Assembly (NCBI GenBank): GCA_028377305.1
Contig: JAONJW010000001.1
Span: 62,001-126,000 of the forward strand
Source: Prolixibacteraceae bacterium
GTDB taxonomy: Bacteria > Bacteroidota > Bacteroidia > Bacteroidales > Prolixibacteraceae
Length of the DNA stretch: 64,000 nucleotides
Direction of reading: 5' to 3'
A program made the position numbers and the translations under genes. The notes below the pieces were generated by a model. That model had not been told where the DNA came from. It did no database searches and was given only the letters and a program-made list of their open reading frames with translations. Positions 35,619 through 44,801 of this stretch are shown here, piece by piece; positions within the stretch are counted from its first letter, which is position 1; each line of letters begins with the position of its first letter.

Positions 35619-35787
35619 TTTAATTTGTGTCGCATTGGACATACAAGAACTGGAGGAAGAAAGTGTATCTCTTTTAGTATATGGTTGTGGGATATAAGAA
35701 TGAGCTATTTTTCAATATGAGATTGTTATTACTACAACGAAAAAGTTATTCCACGAGTGCTTTTTGTGAACGTTTGTTAACAACAGA

Positions 35788-35832
35788 TATACAAGAACAG
35801 ATGAGATTAATGATTTTATCTGTTCTTGTATA
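35788..35832 (-). terminator. Terminator after uup
   Basis: TATACAAGAACAGAT pairs perfectly (15 bp) with ATCTGTTCTTGTATA over a 15-base loop. It lies 13 bases after the uup stop codon. Confidence 0.75.
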
Positions 35833-35844
35833 AGAATATAAAGA

Positions 35845-37710
35845 TTACTGTTTTTCACTTAGTTCTAACCAACGTAATTCTTTCTCGTCGAGGATGTCGC
35901 CTACTTCGGCATGTCGACTAGATAGATCCATAATTTTTTCGGTAGAGAGCGTGCTGTCGTTTAGTTTCTCTTCGATCTCTTTCTTCTCTATTTCTAGTTT
36001 TTCGATCTCTTCAGGAAGCTTATCAAACTCTTTCTGCTCGTGGTAACTTCTTTTTATTTTCTTTGGTTTCTCTTTGATCGGTTCTTCGACTACTGTTTTC
36101 TTCTTTTCGATGGATTTAAGCTCTTTCTCTTGCTCTTTTTCCCATTCACGGAAGTGGGTGTAGTTGCCAGGGAAATCTTTTATTCTACCTTCTCCTTCGA
36201 ATACAAATAGATGGTCTACAATTTTATCCATGAAATAGCGGTCGTGGGAAACGACAATTACACATCCTTGGAATTCGGTAAGATAATCTTCCAGAACATT
36301 CAGTGTCATGATGTCCAGGTCATTGGTTGGCTCATCGAGAATAAGGAAGTTCGGATTTTGCATTAAGATGGTACACAGATATAGTCGCCTTTTCTCTCCA
36401 CCACTCAGTTTTCGAACGTATGTGTATTGTGTCTCGGGTGGAAAGAGGAAGTAAGTTAGAAATTGAGAGGCAGTCCATTTGCGTCCATTTCCAAGATCAA
36501 TGACTTCGGCGATATCTTTGATGATGTCGATGACACGATCTTCTTCTTTGAAGCTCATTCCTGATTGGGTGTAGTATCCAAATTTGATGGTTTGACCAAC
36601 ATCAATGGTTCCACTATCGGCAGGAATCTTGCCTGTAATCATATTTAGGAATGTTGATTTTCCTGTTCCATTTTTTCCAACGATACCAATCTTTTCGAAT
36701 TTAGAGAATTTGTAACTAAAGTCGTTAAGTATGGTGATTTCTGGGAAAGATTTGGATAGATGAGAGACTTCGATGATCTTGTTTCCTAGCCGTGCACTTT
36801 CAAATTGCAACTCTAGTTTGTCTTCTCTGATCGTTTGTGTTGCTTTTTTCTTTAGTTCATGGGCCGCATCCACACGATATTTTGCTTTATGACCACGTGC
36901 TTTAGGCATACGACGAAGCCAGTCAAGTTCGGTACGATATAGATTTTTTGCTTTCTCTATCTCAGCTGTTTGAATGGCAATACGTTCATCGCGTTTCTGA
37001 AGGTAGTACGAGTAGTTTCCTTTATATCGATAGATGGTATTGTCTTCAATTTCGACAATCTCATTGCAGACGCGATCAAGAAAGTAACGATCGTGGGTTA
37101 CCATTAGAAGAGTACAGTTGGTCTTGGTAAGGTATGCTTCAAGCCATTCGATCATTTTAAGGTCAAGGTGGTTGGTCGGCTCGTCAAGAATCAGCATGTC
37201 TGGTTCGTTGATAAGTATCTGTGCCATGGCCACCCTTTTTTGTTGTCCACCAGAGAGCTGGGATATCTTTTTGTCGAAATGTTCAATCTTTAGCTCACTT
37301 AGTATCTGCTTGAATCGAAGTTCGAAGTCCCAAGCATTTTTAAGATTCATCTCTTCCATCAAAGACTCCATTTTTTCGGTGTCGTTGGAAGCGATGGCCA
37401 TCTCATAGTTTCTAATAAGTTGGGCTATTGGATTATCAGATGCCGTGGCTTGTTCGATCACTGTTAAGTTCTCGTTTAGTTCGGGAATCTGACTTAGGTA
37501 TCCTACCCTCACATCTTTATCTATTTTGATGACTCCATCATCGAGTTCTGTCTTTCTTGCGATGGCGTTAAGTAGGGTGGATTTACCCGCACCATTTTTT
37601 GCAATGATGGCTACTTTTTGTCCTTTTGCGATGTTGAAACTAATATCTTCGAAGAGAATTTGTTCCCCCCATCTTTTGGTTGCATTCTCGATTTGTATAT
37701 ATGGAATCAT
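35845..37710 (-). CDS. uup: ABC-F family ATPase Uup
   Basis: The 621-residue soluble ABC-F protein has two ATPase domains: Walker A GKNGAGKSTL/GKNGTGKSTF, signatures LSGGQQKR and LSGGEKRR, Walker B MLILDEPTNHLD and FLILDEPTNDLD. The linker between them (about 230-300) and a C-terminal coiled-coil (about 530-621, rich in Glu/Lys) match Uup rather than the shorter EttA type. Uup-type proteins act on ribosomes or DNA intermediates and influence transposon excision in E. coli. It is not a membrane transporter. It is the first conserved housekeeping gene after the ssrA-adjacent accessory stretch. Confidence 0.88.
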   Translation of the reverse strand: MIPYIQIENATKRWGEQILFEDISFNIAKGQKVAIIAKNGAGKSTLLNAIARKTELDDGVIKIDKDVRVGYLSQIPELNENLTVIEQATASDNPIAQLIRNYEMAIASNDTEKMESLMEEMNLKNAWDFELRFKQILSELKIEHFDKKISQLSGGQQKRVAMAQILINEPDMLILDEPTNHLDLKMIEWLEAYLTKTNCTLLMVTHDRYFLDRVCNEIVEIEDNTIYRYKGNYSYYLQKRDERIAIQTAEIEKAKNLYRTELDWLRRMPKARGHKAKYRVDAAHELKKKATQTIREDKLELQFESARLGNKIIEVSHLSKSFPEITILNDFSYKFSKFEKIGIVGKNGTGKSTFLNMITGKIPADSGTIDVGQTIKFGYYTQSGMSFKEEDRVIDIIKDIAEVIDLGNGRKWTASQFLTYFLFPPETQYTYVRKLSGGEKRRLYLCTILMQNPNFLILDEPTNDLDIMTLNVLEDYLTEFQGCVIVVSHDRYFMDKIVDHLFVFEGEGRIKDFPGNYTHFREWEKEQEKELKSIEKKKTVVEEPIKEKPKKIKRSYHEQKEFDKLPEEIEKLEIEKKEIEEKLNDSTLSTEKIMDLSSRHAEVGDILDEKELRWLELSEKQ

Positions 37711-37741
37711 CGTGATCTATTTTTGTTTGGTACAAAAATAG

Positions 37742-37770
37742 AAAAGCCATCGTGAAACATGATGGCTTTT
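37742..37770 (-). terminator. Terminator after galM
   Basis: AAAAGCCATC pairs with GATGGCTTTT over 9 bases. It is 24 bases after the galM stop on the minus strand. Confidence 0.75.
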
Positions 37771-37793
37771 GTGATAATTTCTTTTATAGGGGG

Positions 37794-38840
37794 TTACTTT
37801 GTTTCGAAATGGAAACGTGTAAGCTCTTCGAATGTTTGTCCTGGTTCTAGAACAACCGATGGGAAGTTTGGTTGGTTTACACTATCAGGGAAGTGTTGTG
37901 TTTCTAATGCAACGCCCATGTAGCGGCCATACTTCTTGTTGTCATGTCCTGTGAATTCAGGAATATAGTAGCCTGTGTAGATTTGCATTCCTGGTTGTGT
38001 TGTGAATACAGATACCGAACGCCCAGTTGCTTGATGAGATAGTGTTCCAGCAAATTCTGCATCTTTCTCTTTGTTTAGTACAAAGTTTACATCATAACCA
38101 TCAGGGAGTTCATCTATTTGTAGTCCTAAACTCTTCTTCTGAGTGAAGTCAAAAGGCGTTTCTGTTACGTCTAAATAATCTCCTGTAGGAATTAAATTTT
38201 CCGTTACAGGTGTAATGGCTTGTGCATTCATGACCACATCATGATCTTTAATGGTGTCGTTGGCCCCATTAAGATTAAAGTAAGTGTGGTTTGTTAAATT
38301 GACAATTGTTTTTTGATCTGTAGTGGCATTGTATTTTACCAACAGGTCGTTATTTTTTGTCAGTGTATAGGTCACTTCCACTTTCATGTTTCCAGGATAG
38401 CCCTCTTCTCCATCTACAGAAAGGTAGTTTAGTTTAACCGAAATAGCCTCTTCCATCTCTTCTGTCGTGGCATCCCAAACGACTTTGTCAAACCCAATAA
38501 TTCCTCCGTGAAGAGCATTTGGTCCATTATTTATTGCTAGCTTATACTCAGTGTTGTCAATAGAAAAAGTACCCTCTTTGATACGATTTGCTACCCTTCC
38601 GCAGACTGCTCCAAAGTATGGGCAACCATCGATATATTCCTGAGATACATAGTCTTCAAATTTGTCAAAGCCAAGAACAATATGATCTAGATCTCCTTTT
38701 TTATCTGGTGTTTGGATATCTGTAATGATCGCACCATAGTTAGTGATCTTAACGATGGTTTGGTTCTCATTTTCTAGCGTAAAGATAGAGACTTCTTTTC
38801 CGTTTTTTGTGGCCCCAAATGTTTGAGTTGATATTTTCAT
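37794..38840 (-). CDS. galM: Aldose 1-epimerase
   Basis: The 348-residue enzyme interconverts alpha and beta anomers of galactose and glucose. Family marks are RVANRIKEGTF, NNGPNALHGGIIGFDKVVWD, the catalytic His in NLTNHTYFNLNG, and the catalytic Glu in ALETQHFPDSVNQPNFPS. The length fits. It has no visible signal peptide, so it is cytoplasmic. The gene is divergent from a GntR-type regulator, which is followed by galK and galT, so all four form a galactose locus sharing one control region. Confidence 0.93.
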   Translation of the reverse strand: MKISTQTFGATKNGKEVSIFTLENENQTIVKITNYGAIITDIQTPDKKGDLDHIVLGFDKFEDYVSQEYIDGCPYFGAVCGRVANRIKEGTFSIDNTEYKLAINNGPNALHGGIIGFDKVVWDATTEEMEEAISVKLNYLSVDGEEGYPGNMKVEVTYTLTKNNDLLVKYNATTDQKTIVNLTNHTYFNLNGANDTIKDHDVVMNAQAITPVTENLIPTGDYLDVTETPFDFTQKKSLGLQIDELPDGYDVNFVLNKEKDAEFAGTLSHQATGRSVSVFTTQPGMQIYTGYYIPEFTGHDNKKYGRYMGVALETQHFPDSVNQPNFPSVVLEPGQTFEELTRFHFETK

Positions 38841-38898
38841 GATATTACTTTGTTTATGATTTAGCTTGATGCAAATATTATAAAAAAAAACATACTAG

Positions 38899-38928
38899 TT
38901 GCTACAAGTCTGTTTTTATTTATTTTTG
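38899..38928 (+). promoter_or_regulatory. Promoter of the GntR-type regulator
   Basis: TTG at 38899 and TATTTTTG at 38921 are spaced 19 bases apart, fitting the Bacteroidota consensus. Confidence 0.6.
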
Positions 38929-38953
38929 TAGTGTTAAAATATTTATTCTTAGT

Positions 38954-39958
38954 ATGGTAAAAGAGATCATTCAGATAAAAGAGACGAAAGGGACGCCAAA
39001 ATACAAGCAGTTGATTGAGGGTATTGTAGATGCGATTCAAGAGAAACGATTAAAGAAAGGGGACAAATTGGGATCCATAAATGATTTCTGTCGCACTTTT
39101 GGTTTCTCAAGAGACACTGTGATGCTGTCGTTTAATGATTTGAAATCTAGAGGGATATTGGTGTCTCAACCGGGGAAGGGTGTTTATGTTGCGGATGATA
39201 ATGTGCATGTCGCACATCGTATATTTGTTCTTTTTGATGAGTTAAACTCATTTAAAGAAGATCTGTACACATCTTTTGTACATGCCTTGGGAGCAGAGAC
39301 AAAAGTGGATATCTACTTTCACCACTTTAATAGAGAGGTGTTTGAGCAGTTGGTAAAGAGTTCGGTAGGGAAGTATACTTCGTATATTATTATGCCTGCC
39401 ATGTTCAATGACATTGAAGATATATTGGAGTTGATCCCTTCGAATAAAGTCTATTTATTAGATCGATATCATCTAAATTTATCTCCCTATTCTGTGATAT
39501 ATCAAGATTTTGAACGTGATGTTTATGATAGTTTAGTATCTCATAGAGAGGCGATAGAGAAGTATTCGAAGTTGGTGATGTTGTTTCCTGGCGGAAAAGA
39601 GCCTGAGGGACGTCTAAAAGGGTTCAGAGATTTTTGTGATACTTATGGGTATGATCATGAGATTATTCGATCGCTTGAGGATAGGACGATTCAAAAAGGG
39701 GAGGCCTATTTGATTCCATCTGATCGTAATCTGGTAGCGATGGTGAAAGCTGCGGAAGAGTTGAAGTTGAAGTTAGGAACAGACCTCGGGATTATCTCTT
39801 TTAATGATACTGTGTTAAAAGAAGTTGTTGCGGGAGGAATCACAACTATCTCAACTGACTTTAAACAGATGGGGGTTCGTTTGGCTGAAGTGGTTAGTAA
39901 TCAAAAGGTCGTGTGGGAACGAAATCCAAGTGGTATGATCTTAAGAGATTCATTGTAG
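38954..39958 (+). CDS. GntR-type regulator with LacI-like sensor domain, probable galactose regulator
   Basis: The 334-residue protein joins an N-terminal GntR winged helix (about 10-80: YKQLIEGIVDAIQEKRLKKGDKL, FSRDTVMLSFNDLKSRGIL) to a sugar-binding domain of the periplasmic-binding-protein type (about 90-334, with GIISFNDTVLKEVV). This layout is typical of Bacteroidota sugar-responsive regulators. It lies between galM and galK-galT. ACCAAC/GTTGGT repeats just before galK are the likely site. Galactose or a derivative is the expected effector. The mode (repression) is inferred from the operator position over the transcription start. Confidence 0.85.
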   Translation: MVKEIIQIKETKGTPKYKQLIEGIVDAIQEKRLKKGDKLGSINDFCRTFGFSRDTVMLSFNDLKSRGILVSQPGKGVYVADDNVHVAHRIFVLFDELNSFKEDLYTSFVHALGAETKVDIYFHHFNREVFEQLVKSSVGKYTSYIIMPAMFNDIEDILELIPSNKVYLLDRYHLNLSPYSVIYQDFERDVYDSLVSHREAIEKYSKLVMLFPGGKEPEGRLKGFRDFCDTYGYDHEIIRSLEDRTIQKGEAYLIPSDRNLVAMVKAAEELKLKLGTDLGIISFNDTVLKEVVAGGITTISTDFKQMGVRLAEVVSNQKVVWERNPSGMILRDSL

Positions 39959-39990
39959 GCATTTGTCTGCTATAAAACATGTATTGGGTT

Positions 39991-40021
39991 TTTGTAAATA
40001 TCATAAAAGAGTATACTTTTA
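39991..40021 (+). promoter_or_regulatory. Promoter of galK-galT
   Basis: TTTG (39991) and TACTTTTA (40014) are spaced 19 bases apart, close to TTTG-N19-TAnnTTTG. Confidence 0.6.
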
Positions 40022-40049
40022 CCAACCAGTACCAACCAGTTGTGTTGGT
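40021..40049. promoter_or_regulatory. Operator-like repeats before galK
   Basis: ACCAACCAGT occurs twice in tandem. The second copy forms the palindrome ACCAAC-N7-GTTGGT. The site begins at the end of the -7 element and covers the expected transcription start, which would suit a repressor, most likely the adjacent GntR-type protein. Confidence 0.6.
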
Positions 40050-40087
40050 GTGTGAATAGTACTAACGGATAGAATTTTTAATAAGCC

Positions 40088-41248
40088 ATGAATATACAAG
40101 ATTTAAAAAGTAAGTTTATTGAGAAGTATGGAGAAGGTGAAGTAGAAGTATTTTTCTCTCCAGGTCGTGTCAATCTTATTGGTGAGCATACCGACTATAA
40201 TGGTGGTTTTGTTTTCCCATGTGCGTTAACTTTTGGAACATATTGTTTGGTACGTAGAGTGGAGAGACCTTCTTTCCGTTTTGCATCACTAAATCTTCCA
40301 TTCGAGACGGAGTTGAACATGGATCAACTTACTACACCACTAGATGACAAATGGGTGAACTATCCACTGGGTGTTCTTGCACAGTTTGTGAAAAAAGAGA
40401 TCCAATTTGATGGTGGTGCTGATCTTATGTTTTATGGTAATGTGCCAAACGGTGCTGGACTTTCGTCATCTGCAGCATTAGAGGTTGTAACAGCCGTTGC
40501 TATTAATGATGTTTTCCAGACTGGTCTTGATCGCGTAGAGTTGGTTAAGATGAGCCAGAAGGCAGAGCATGAATTTGCTGGAGTACATTGTGGTATTATG
40601 GACCAGTTTGCTTCAGGAATGGGATCGAAAGACCATGCTATTTTCTTGAACTGTGATACATTGGAGTATGATTTAGTGCCTGTGAAATTAGAAGGTGCGA
40701 AGATCGTAATTAGTAATACTAACAGTCCTCATAAATTAGATTCAGGTAAGTATAATGAGCGTGTGGCTGAATGTACTGCTGCCGTTGAAGCTATATCAAA
40801 AGTGAAGCCTATTAAGAACTTAGGTGAACTTAGTTTAGAGGCATTCAATAGTGTTGCTGATGCCATTGAAGATCAGGTTATTCTTAATAGAGCACGCCAC
40901 GTTGTTTCAGAGATTCAAAGAACAAGCGATGCGGTAGCTGAGCTTAAGAGTGGAAATATTGATGTGTTTGGAGCGTTGATGAATGCATCTCATGATTCTT
41001 TGAGAGATGATTATGAGGTGACAGGATTGCAGTTGGATACTATGGTTGAAGAAGCCCGTAAGATTGAAGGTGTAATTGGATCACGTATGACTGGTGGTGG
41101 ATTTGGTGGATGTACGGTTTCTATCGTTAAAGATGATGCTGTAGATACATTTATCGAAGAAGTAGGAAAGAACTATGAAGCACGTACTGGTATTAAGCCA
41201 GAGTTCTATGTTGCTGAGATAGGAGAAGGTGGTTGTAAATTGAGCTAA
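40088..41248 (+). CDS. galK: Galactokinase
   Basis: The 386-residue GHMP kinase phosphorylates D-galactose at C1 in the Leloir pathway. Visible motifs are the galactokinase signature GRVNLIGEHTDYNGGFVFP, the ATP loop VPNGAGLSSSAALEV, GIMDQFASGMG, and the C-terminal MTGGGFGGCTVSIV. The ATG at 40088 follows the promoter and operator region by about 40 bases. galT begins 21 bp downstream. Confidence 0.97.
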   Translation: MNIQDLKSKFIEKYGEGEVEVFFSPGRVNLIGEHTDYNGGFVFPCALTFGTYCLVRRVERPSFRFASLNLPFETELNMDQLTTPLDDKWVNYPLGVLAQFVKKEIQFDGGADLMFYGNVPNGAGLSSSAALEVVTAVAINDVFQTGLDRVELVKMSQKAEHEFAGVHCGIMDQFASGMGSKDHAIFLNCDTLEYDLVPVKLEGAKIVISNTNSPHKLDSGKYNERVAECTAAVEAISKVKPIKNLGELSLEAFNSVADAIEDQVILNRARHVVSEIQRTSDAVAELKSGNIDVFGALMNASHDSLRDDYEVTGLQLDTMVEEARKIEGVIGSRMTGGGFGGCTVSIVKDDAVDTFIEEVGKNYEARTGIKPEFYVAEIGEGGCKLS

Positions 41249-41269
41249 TTATTTAAAAATATAGTAGCA

Positions 41270-42316
41270 GTGAGCTTTAATATAGAAGAACATCCTCATC
41301 GAAGAATGAACCCCTTAACAGGGGAGTGGGTATTGGTTTCTCCACATCGTTCTAAGAGACCGTGGCAAGGTCAAGTAGAAAAGGTGGTTGAAGAGCAACG
41401 TCCGGCATATGATGAGACGTGTTATTTGTGTCCAGGGAATGAGCGTATCGGTGGAGAGAAGAATCCTCAGTATGATGCACCATATTCATTTGTGAATGAT
41501 TTTAGTGCGTTATTGAAGGATACTCCTGAAGGCGGTGTTGCAGAAGATGATCTGTTTATCTCAGATAGTGTAAAAGGTATCTGTAAGGTTATCTGTTTCT
41601 CACCACGTCATGACTTAACCGTTCCAGAGATGGAAGTGGGAGAGATCAAAAAAGTGGTTGATCTGTGGCAAACAGAGTATCGTGAGCTAGGAGCAAAGGA
41701 GGAGATCAATTACGTTCAGATATTTGAGAATAAAGGAAGTATTATGGGATGCTCTAATCCTCACCCTCATGGGCAGATATGGGCTTCTAGTATGGTACCA
41801 AATGAGCCTCAAAAGAAGAGTGAACGTCAATTGGAATATTACCAAAAGAATGGACGTACATTGTTATCTGCTTATGTAGAGAAAGAGCAAGATAAAGATG
41901 AGCGTATCTTGGCAGAAAATGAACATTTTATTGCTTTGATCCCTTATTGGGCCGTTTGGCCATTTGAGACAATGATTGTGAGTAAGCGTCAGGTCTCTTC
42001 TCTAGATTTATTTACAGAAGAGGAGAAACTAGGTTTAGCTGATATGTATAAGAAGCTAACAGTAATGTATGATAACTTATTTGAAGTCTCTTTTGCTTAC
42101 TCTGCTGGAATGCATCAAGCGCCGACAGATGGTCAAGATCATCCGGAATGGCATTTTCATATGATGTTCTATCCGCCGTTATTACGTTCGGCTACAGTGA
42201 AGAAGTTTATGGTTGGATACGAAATGTTAGGTATGCCTCAGCGTGATATCACTGCAGAGGGTGCTGCCAAACGTTTACGTAGTTTGCCAACCGTTCATTA
42301 TAAACAAAAATCCTAA
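41270..42316 (+). CDS. galT: Galactose-1-phosphate uridylyltransferase
   Basis: This Leloir-pathway enzyme moves UMP between UDP-glucose and galactose 1-phosphate. The 348-residue protein shows the zinc-binding CYLCPGN, the catalytic HPHGQIW and the C-terminal [13 protein letters not shown] region. The start is GTG at 41270, fitting the family N-terminus ([20 protein letters not shown]). It is co-transcribed with galK. galE is not in this window. Confidence 0.96.
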   Translation: MSFNIEEHPHRRMNPLTGEWVLVSPHRSKRPWQGQVEKVVEEQRPAYDETCYLCPGNERIGGEKNPQYDAPYSFVNDFSALLKDTPEGGVAEDDLFISDSVKGICKVICFSPRHDLTVPEMEVGEIKKVVDLWQTEYRELGAKEEINYVQIFENKGSIMGCSNPHPHGQIWASSMVPNEPQKKSERQLEYYQKNGRTLLSAYVEKEQDKDERILAENEHFIALIPYWAVWPFETMIVSKRQVSSLDLFTEEEKLGLADMYKKLTVMYDNLFEVSFAYSAGMHQAPTDGQDHPEWHFHMMFYPPLLRSATVKKFMVGYEMLGMPQRDITAEGAAKRLRSLPTVHYKQKS

Positions 42317-42345
42317 GGCAAAAACATTAGGTGACCTATAAAACA

Positions 42346-42397
42346 AAAAACAAAACAAGGGAAGCATTGCGCGCAATGTCTTCCCTTGTTTTGTTTT
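42346..42397. terminator. Bidirectional terminator after galT
   Basis: AAAACAAGGGAAGCATTGC pairs with GCAATGTCTTCCCTTGTTTT (one bulge) and has T/A tracts on both sides. Confidence 0.8.
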
Positions 42398-43048
42398 AAT
42401 AGTCTTTTAAATCGAAGTAGGCAAATAGTGGTAGGTCATACAGATTTCCAAAAAGTTCATAAATTACTTCTGAACTGTCCTTTAAGCTTCGAAGGCTGTT
42501 TGTGACAGGAAGATTAATTTGTAGTTCTTTTGTTGCGTCGTATACTCGGGCATCTGGGACACAACAAAGTTTCCCCGATATGTTATTATAGATTCCTTGA
42601 CATCTAAGTTCGCGAAGAATTAGTGGAATTTTTATAAGCATTTTTTTATCTCCAACTCCTAGACCTTTTATCTCTCTGAGAAATTCCATGAAAATGTTGA
42701 AGTCTTTAGCTTTTTCGGATTTATCGAGCATATAGTTTATTTCATCCCATTTTCTCGCAATAAGACTAATGCTTGCAAATATGTCTTTCCTAAAGCTTAT
42801 CTTCTTTCTTGGATGATGCCCTGAAAGTTCTGAAGAAATTAATTCTGCAGATTCTTTTCTTATATTTCTTTCGTTTTTACAATATCGTATCCTACATTTT
42901 TAAATGTTTCAATATATCTCTCAATGGTTCGAACACTCTTTCCAAATTCTGAGCTTAATTCTTCCTTAGTGTGGCCATATTTACTGTCAAATCTCTGTAG
43001 AATATTGAGCATAATTAGAAATTTATCTTGATCAGTGTTTATTGTCAT
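42396..43048 (-). pseudogene. Disrupted helix-turn-helix gene
   Basis: The first 62 codons (from 43048) encode a helix-turn-helix of DeoR/WYL-regulator type (HTKEELSSEFGKSVRTIERYIETF) and stop at KTKEI. A second frame then continues without an ATG as RKESAELISSELSGHHPRKK and FRKDIFASISLIARKW into the tracked ORF at 42396-42731. A single-base loss near 42858 would explain this. The second part holds GLGVGDKK, which resembles a helix-hairpin-helix turn, and a conserved-looking CCVPDARVYD. Whether this is one frameshifted gene or two fused fragments is unclear. Confidence 0.5.
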
Positions 43049-43202
43049 AATTTCATGTTTTAAGAAAAATGAAAAGATAATATGTTTTAACCCTATATTT
43101 ATGGAGTTCTTTAATTATTTGGTGTATTTGTTTGGGTTGATCGTAAAACAAATACAAAATAAGGACGTTAACCTTACAGAAGTTGTATTTTATACTTATT
43201 AT

Positions 43203-44132
43203 ATGAATTACGATATAATTGGAGATGTTCATGGGCATGCTACTCTTGTTAAGAAGTTGTTGGCTAAGTTAGGTTACCAAGAGGAAGATGGTGTTTGGTG
43301 TCATCATGATCGAAAAGCTATCTTTTGTGGTGATTTTATCAATAGAGGACCAGATATTGTGGAGACCTTTGAGATAGTTAAAGGGATGTGTGAAAGAGGT
43401 CATGCTTATGCTATCCTAGGAAACCATGAGTTTAGCCTAATTATTCGTAATGCCTTTAAAGGTAAAGATTTGATGAAGCCTGATTTTGTGAAGAAGGCGG
43501 GGAGAGTGTGTAAGAGCACTAGGATGGCATTTAGAGAGCGGGAGATTCCAATGAAAGAGTATGTTAAATGGTTGCGTAGCTTGCCTCTATTTTTAGAGCT
43601 TAAGGACTTTAGGGTGGTGCACGCTTCCTGGAGTGATACATCCATTGCATTGGTCTCTAAACTAAGAGAAAAAAAAGTCTGGAAGAAGTCTGATATTCGA
43701 GAAATGGTGCTGAATAATGGAGCATTATTAAAGGAAATTTCTTTGCTAGTTCATGGCCCTATGATGACGATGCCTAAAAATATGAAGATTTATTGTAATC
43801 GTGGATTAAATCGTAAGGCGTTTCGTTTAAAATGGTGGTGCGACCCTCTGCCAACTACATTTCGTGAGATCTGTTTCGAAGGTCGGTTTACCCTTCCTGA
43901 TTATACTGTCCCAAAAGAATTAATGCCAACAGTCGAAGTCTATCCTCCATCGGCTCCTGCACTGTTTTGTGGTCATTATTGCAGGGCAGACGGAGCTCAG
44001 TTGTTGTCACACAATATTGTATGTGTGGATTCTTGCATTAGTCATTCTAATACTTTGTCGGCATATCAACATACTGTTGGAGAGAGAATCTCTCAAGATA
44101 ATTTGGTTGCGGTAAGCTATCCTGTAGGCTAA
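43203..44132 (+). CDS. PPP-type metallophosphoesterase
   Basis: From the ATG at 43203 the enzyme has 309 residues. The two-metal phosphatase motifs are all present: GDVHGH near the start, GDFINRGPD, GNHEFS, and late histidines in LVHGP and CGHYCR. It resembles bacterial PrpE/diadenosine-tetraphosphatase-like and protein-phosphatase-like members. The tracked start at 43035 adds 56 residues of low-complexity sequence that precede the DVHGH motif, which normally sits near the N-terminus. The substrate cannot be told. Its stop codon overlaps that of the convergent YrdC-type gene. Confidence 0.82.
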   Translation: MNYDIIGDVHGHATLVKKLLAKLGYQEEDGVWCHHDRKAIFCGDFINRGPDIVETFEIVKGMCERGHAYAILGNHEFSLIIRNAFKGKDLMKPDFVKKAGRVCKSTRMAFREREIPMKEYVKWLRSLPLFLELKDFRVVHASWSDTSIALVSKLREKKVWKKSDIREMVLNNGALLKEISLLVHGPMMTMPKNMKIYCNRGLNRKAFRLKWWCDPLPTTFREICFEGRFTLPDYTVPKELMPTVEVYPPSAPALFCGHYCRADGAQLLSHNIVCVDSCISHSNTLSAYQHTVGERISQDNLVAVSYPVG

Positions 44133-44740
44133 TCTATTGCGCCTAATCCTTGTCGTATGACATCTATATTGCCTTTGGTGCAATCAATCACCGTAGAGGG
44201 AATATTACCACCCGTACCACCATCAATCATCAGATCAATAAGATGTTCGTATCTCTCATATATAAGCTCTGGGTCGGTGGTGTATTCAACGACATTGTCT
44301 TCGTCGTATACCGAGGTAGATAGTATGGGAGATCCTAATTGTTCTACAAGATCACGGATGATCTGATTGTCAGGAATACGTATTCCTATGGTTTTCTTTT
44401 TGTTTTTAAGCATCTTAGGTACCTTATGATTCGCCTCTAGGATGAAGGTGTATGGTCCCGGTAGAAGTCTTTTCATTAGTTTGAAAACATCATTTGATAT
44501 AGGCTTACAGTATTTGGAGAGCTGTGTGAAGTCGTGACAAATAAATGAAAAAAATGCTTTTTCTGCTTTAATTCCCTTAATTTTGGCGACGCGATCAATG
44601 GCTTTGGATTCGTTGATGTTACAACCGAGACCATAAATGGTGTCTGTTGGGTAAATTATGACTCCACCAGTTTCAAGAACGGCAACGGCTTGATCCATAT
44701 TTCGTTGTTGTGGTGATTCTGGATGAATAGAGATGTACAT
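44129..44740 (-). CDS. YrdC/YciO/Sua5-family protein (threonylcarbamoyl-AMP synthase-like)
   Basis: The 203-residue protein has the YrdC fold: PTDTIYGLGCN, the Lys-rich nucleotide/RNA site KIKGIKAEKAFFSFI, LLPGPYTFIL, and IGIRIPDN. Sua5 members make threonylcarbamoyl-AMP for the t6A tRNA modification. The length and absence of a C-terminal Sua5 domain place it nearer the YciO branch, whose role in t6A is less certain. It is convergent with the phosphatase gene (stop codons overlap) and divergent from the MATE gene. Confidence 0.85.
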   Translation of the reverse strand: MYISIHPESPQQRNMDQAVAVLETGGVIIYPTDTIYGLGCNINESKAIDRVAKIKGIKAEKAFFSFICHDFTQLSKYCKPISNDVFKLMKRLLPGPYTFILEANHKVPKMLKNKKKTIGIRIPDNQIIRDLVEQLGSPILSTSVYDEDNVVEYTTDPELIYERYEHLIDLMIDGGTGGNIPSTVIDCTKGNIDVIRQGLGAID

Positions 44741-44743
44741 GTC

Positions 44744-44771
44744 TTGATCGTTTATATTAACTGTATATTTG
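44744..44771 (+). promoter_or_regulatory. Promoter of the MATE transporter gene
   Basis: TTG at 44744 and TATATTTG at 44764, with 17 bases between, match the Bacteroidota promoter. Confidence 0.55.
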
Positions 44772-44801
44772 TAAAGTTACTATTTTAAAATTTATATTAC
44801 A

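Noticed and set aside
25731-35700. Second ssrA end as an attachment site for an island
   Set aside because: By eye I found no repeat of the ssrA 3' sequence (GGGTTCGACTCCCTCC) in the window, so island borders cannot be set.
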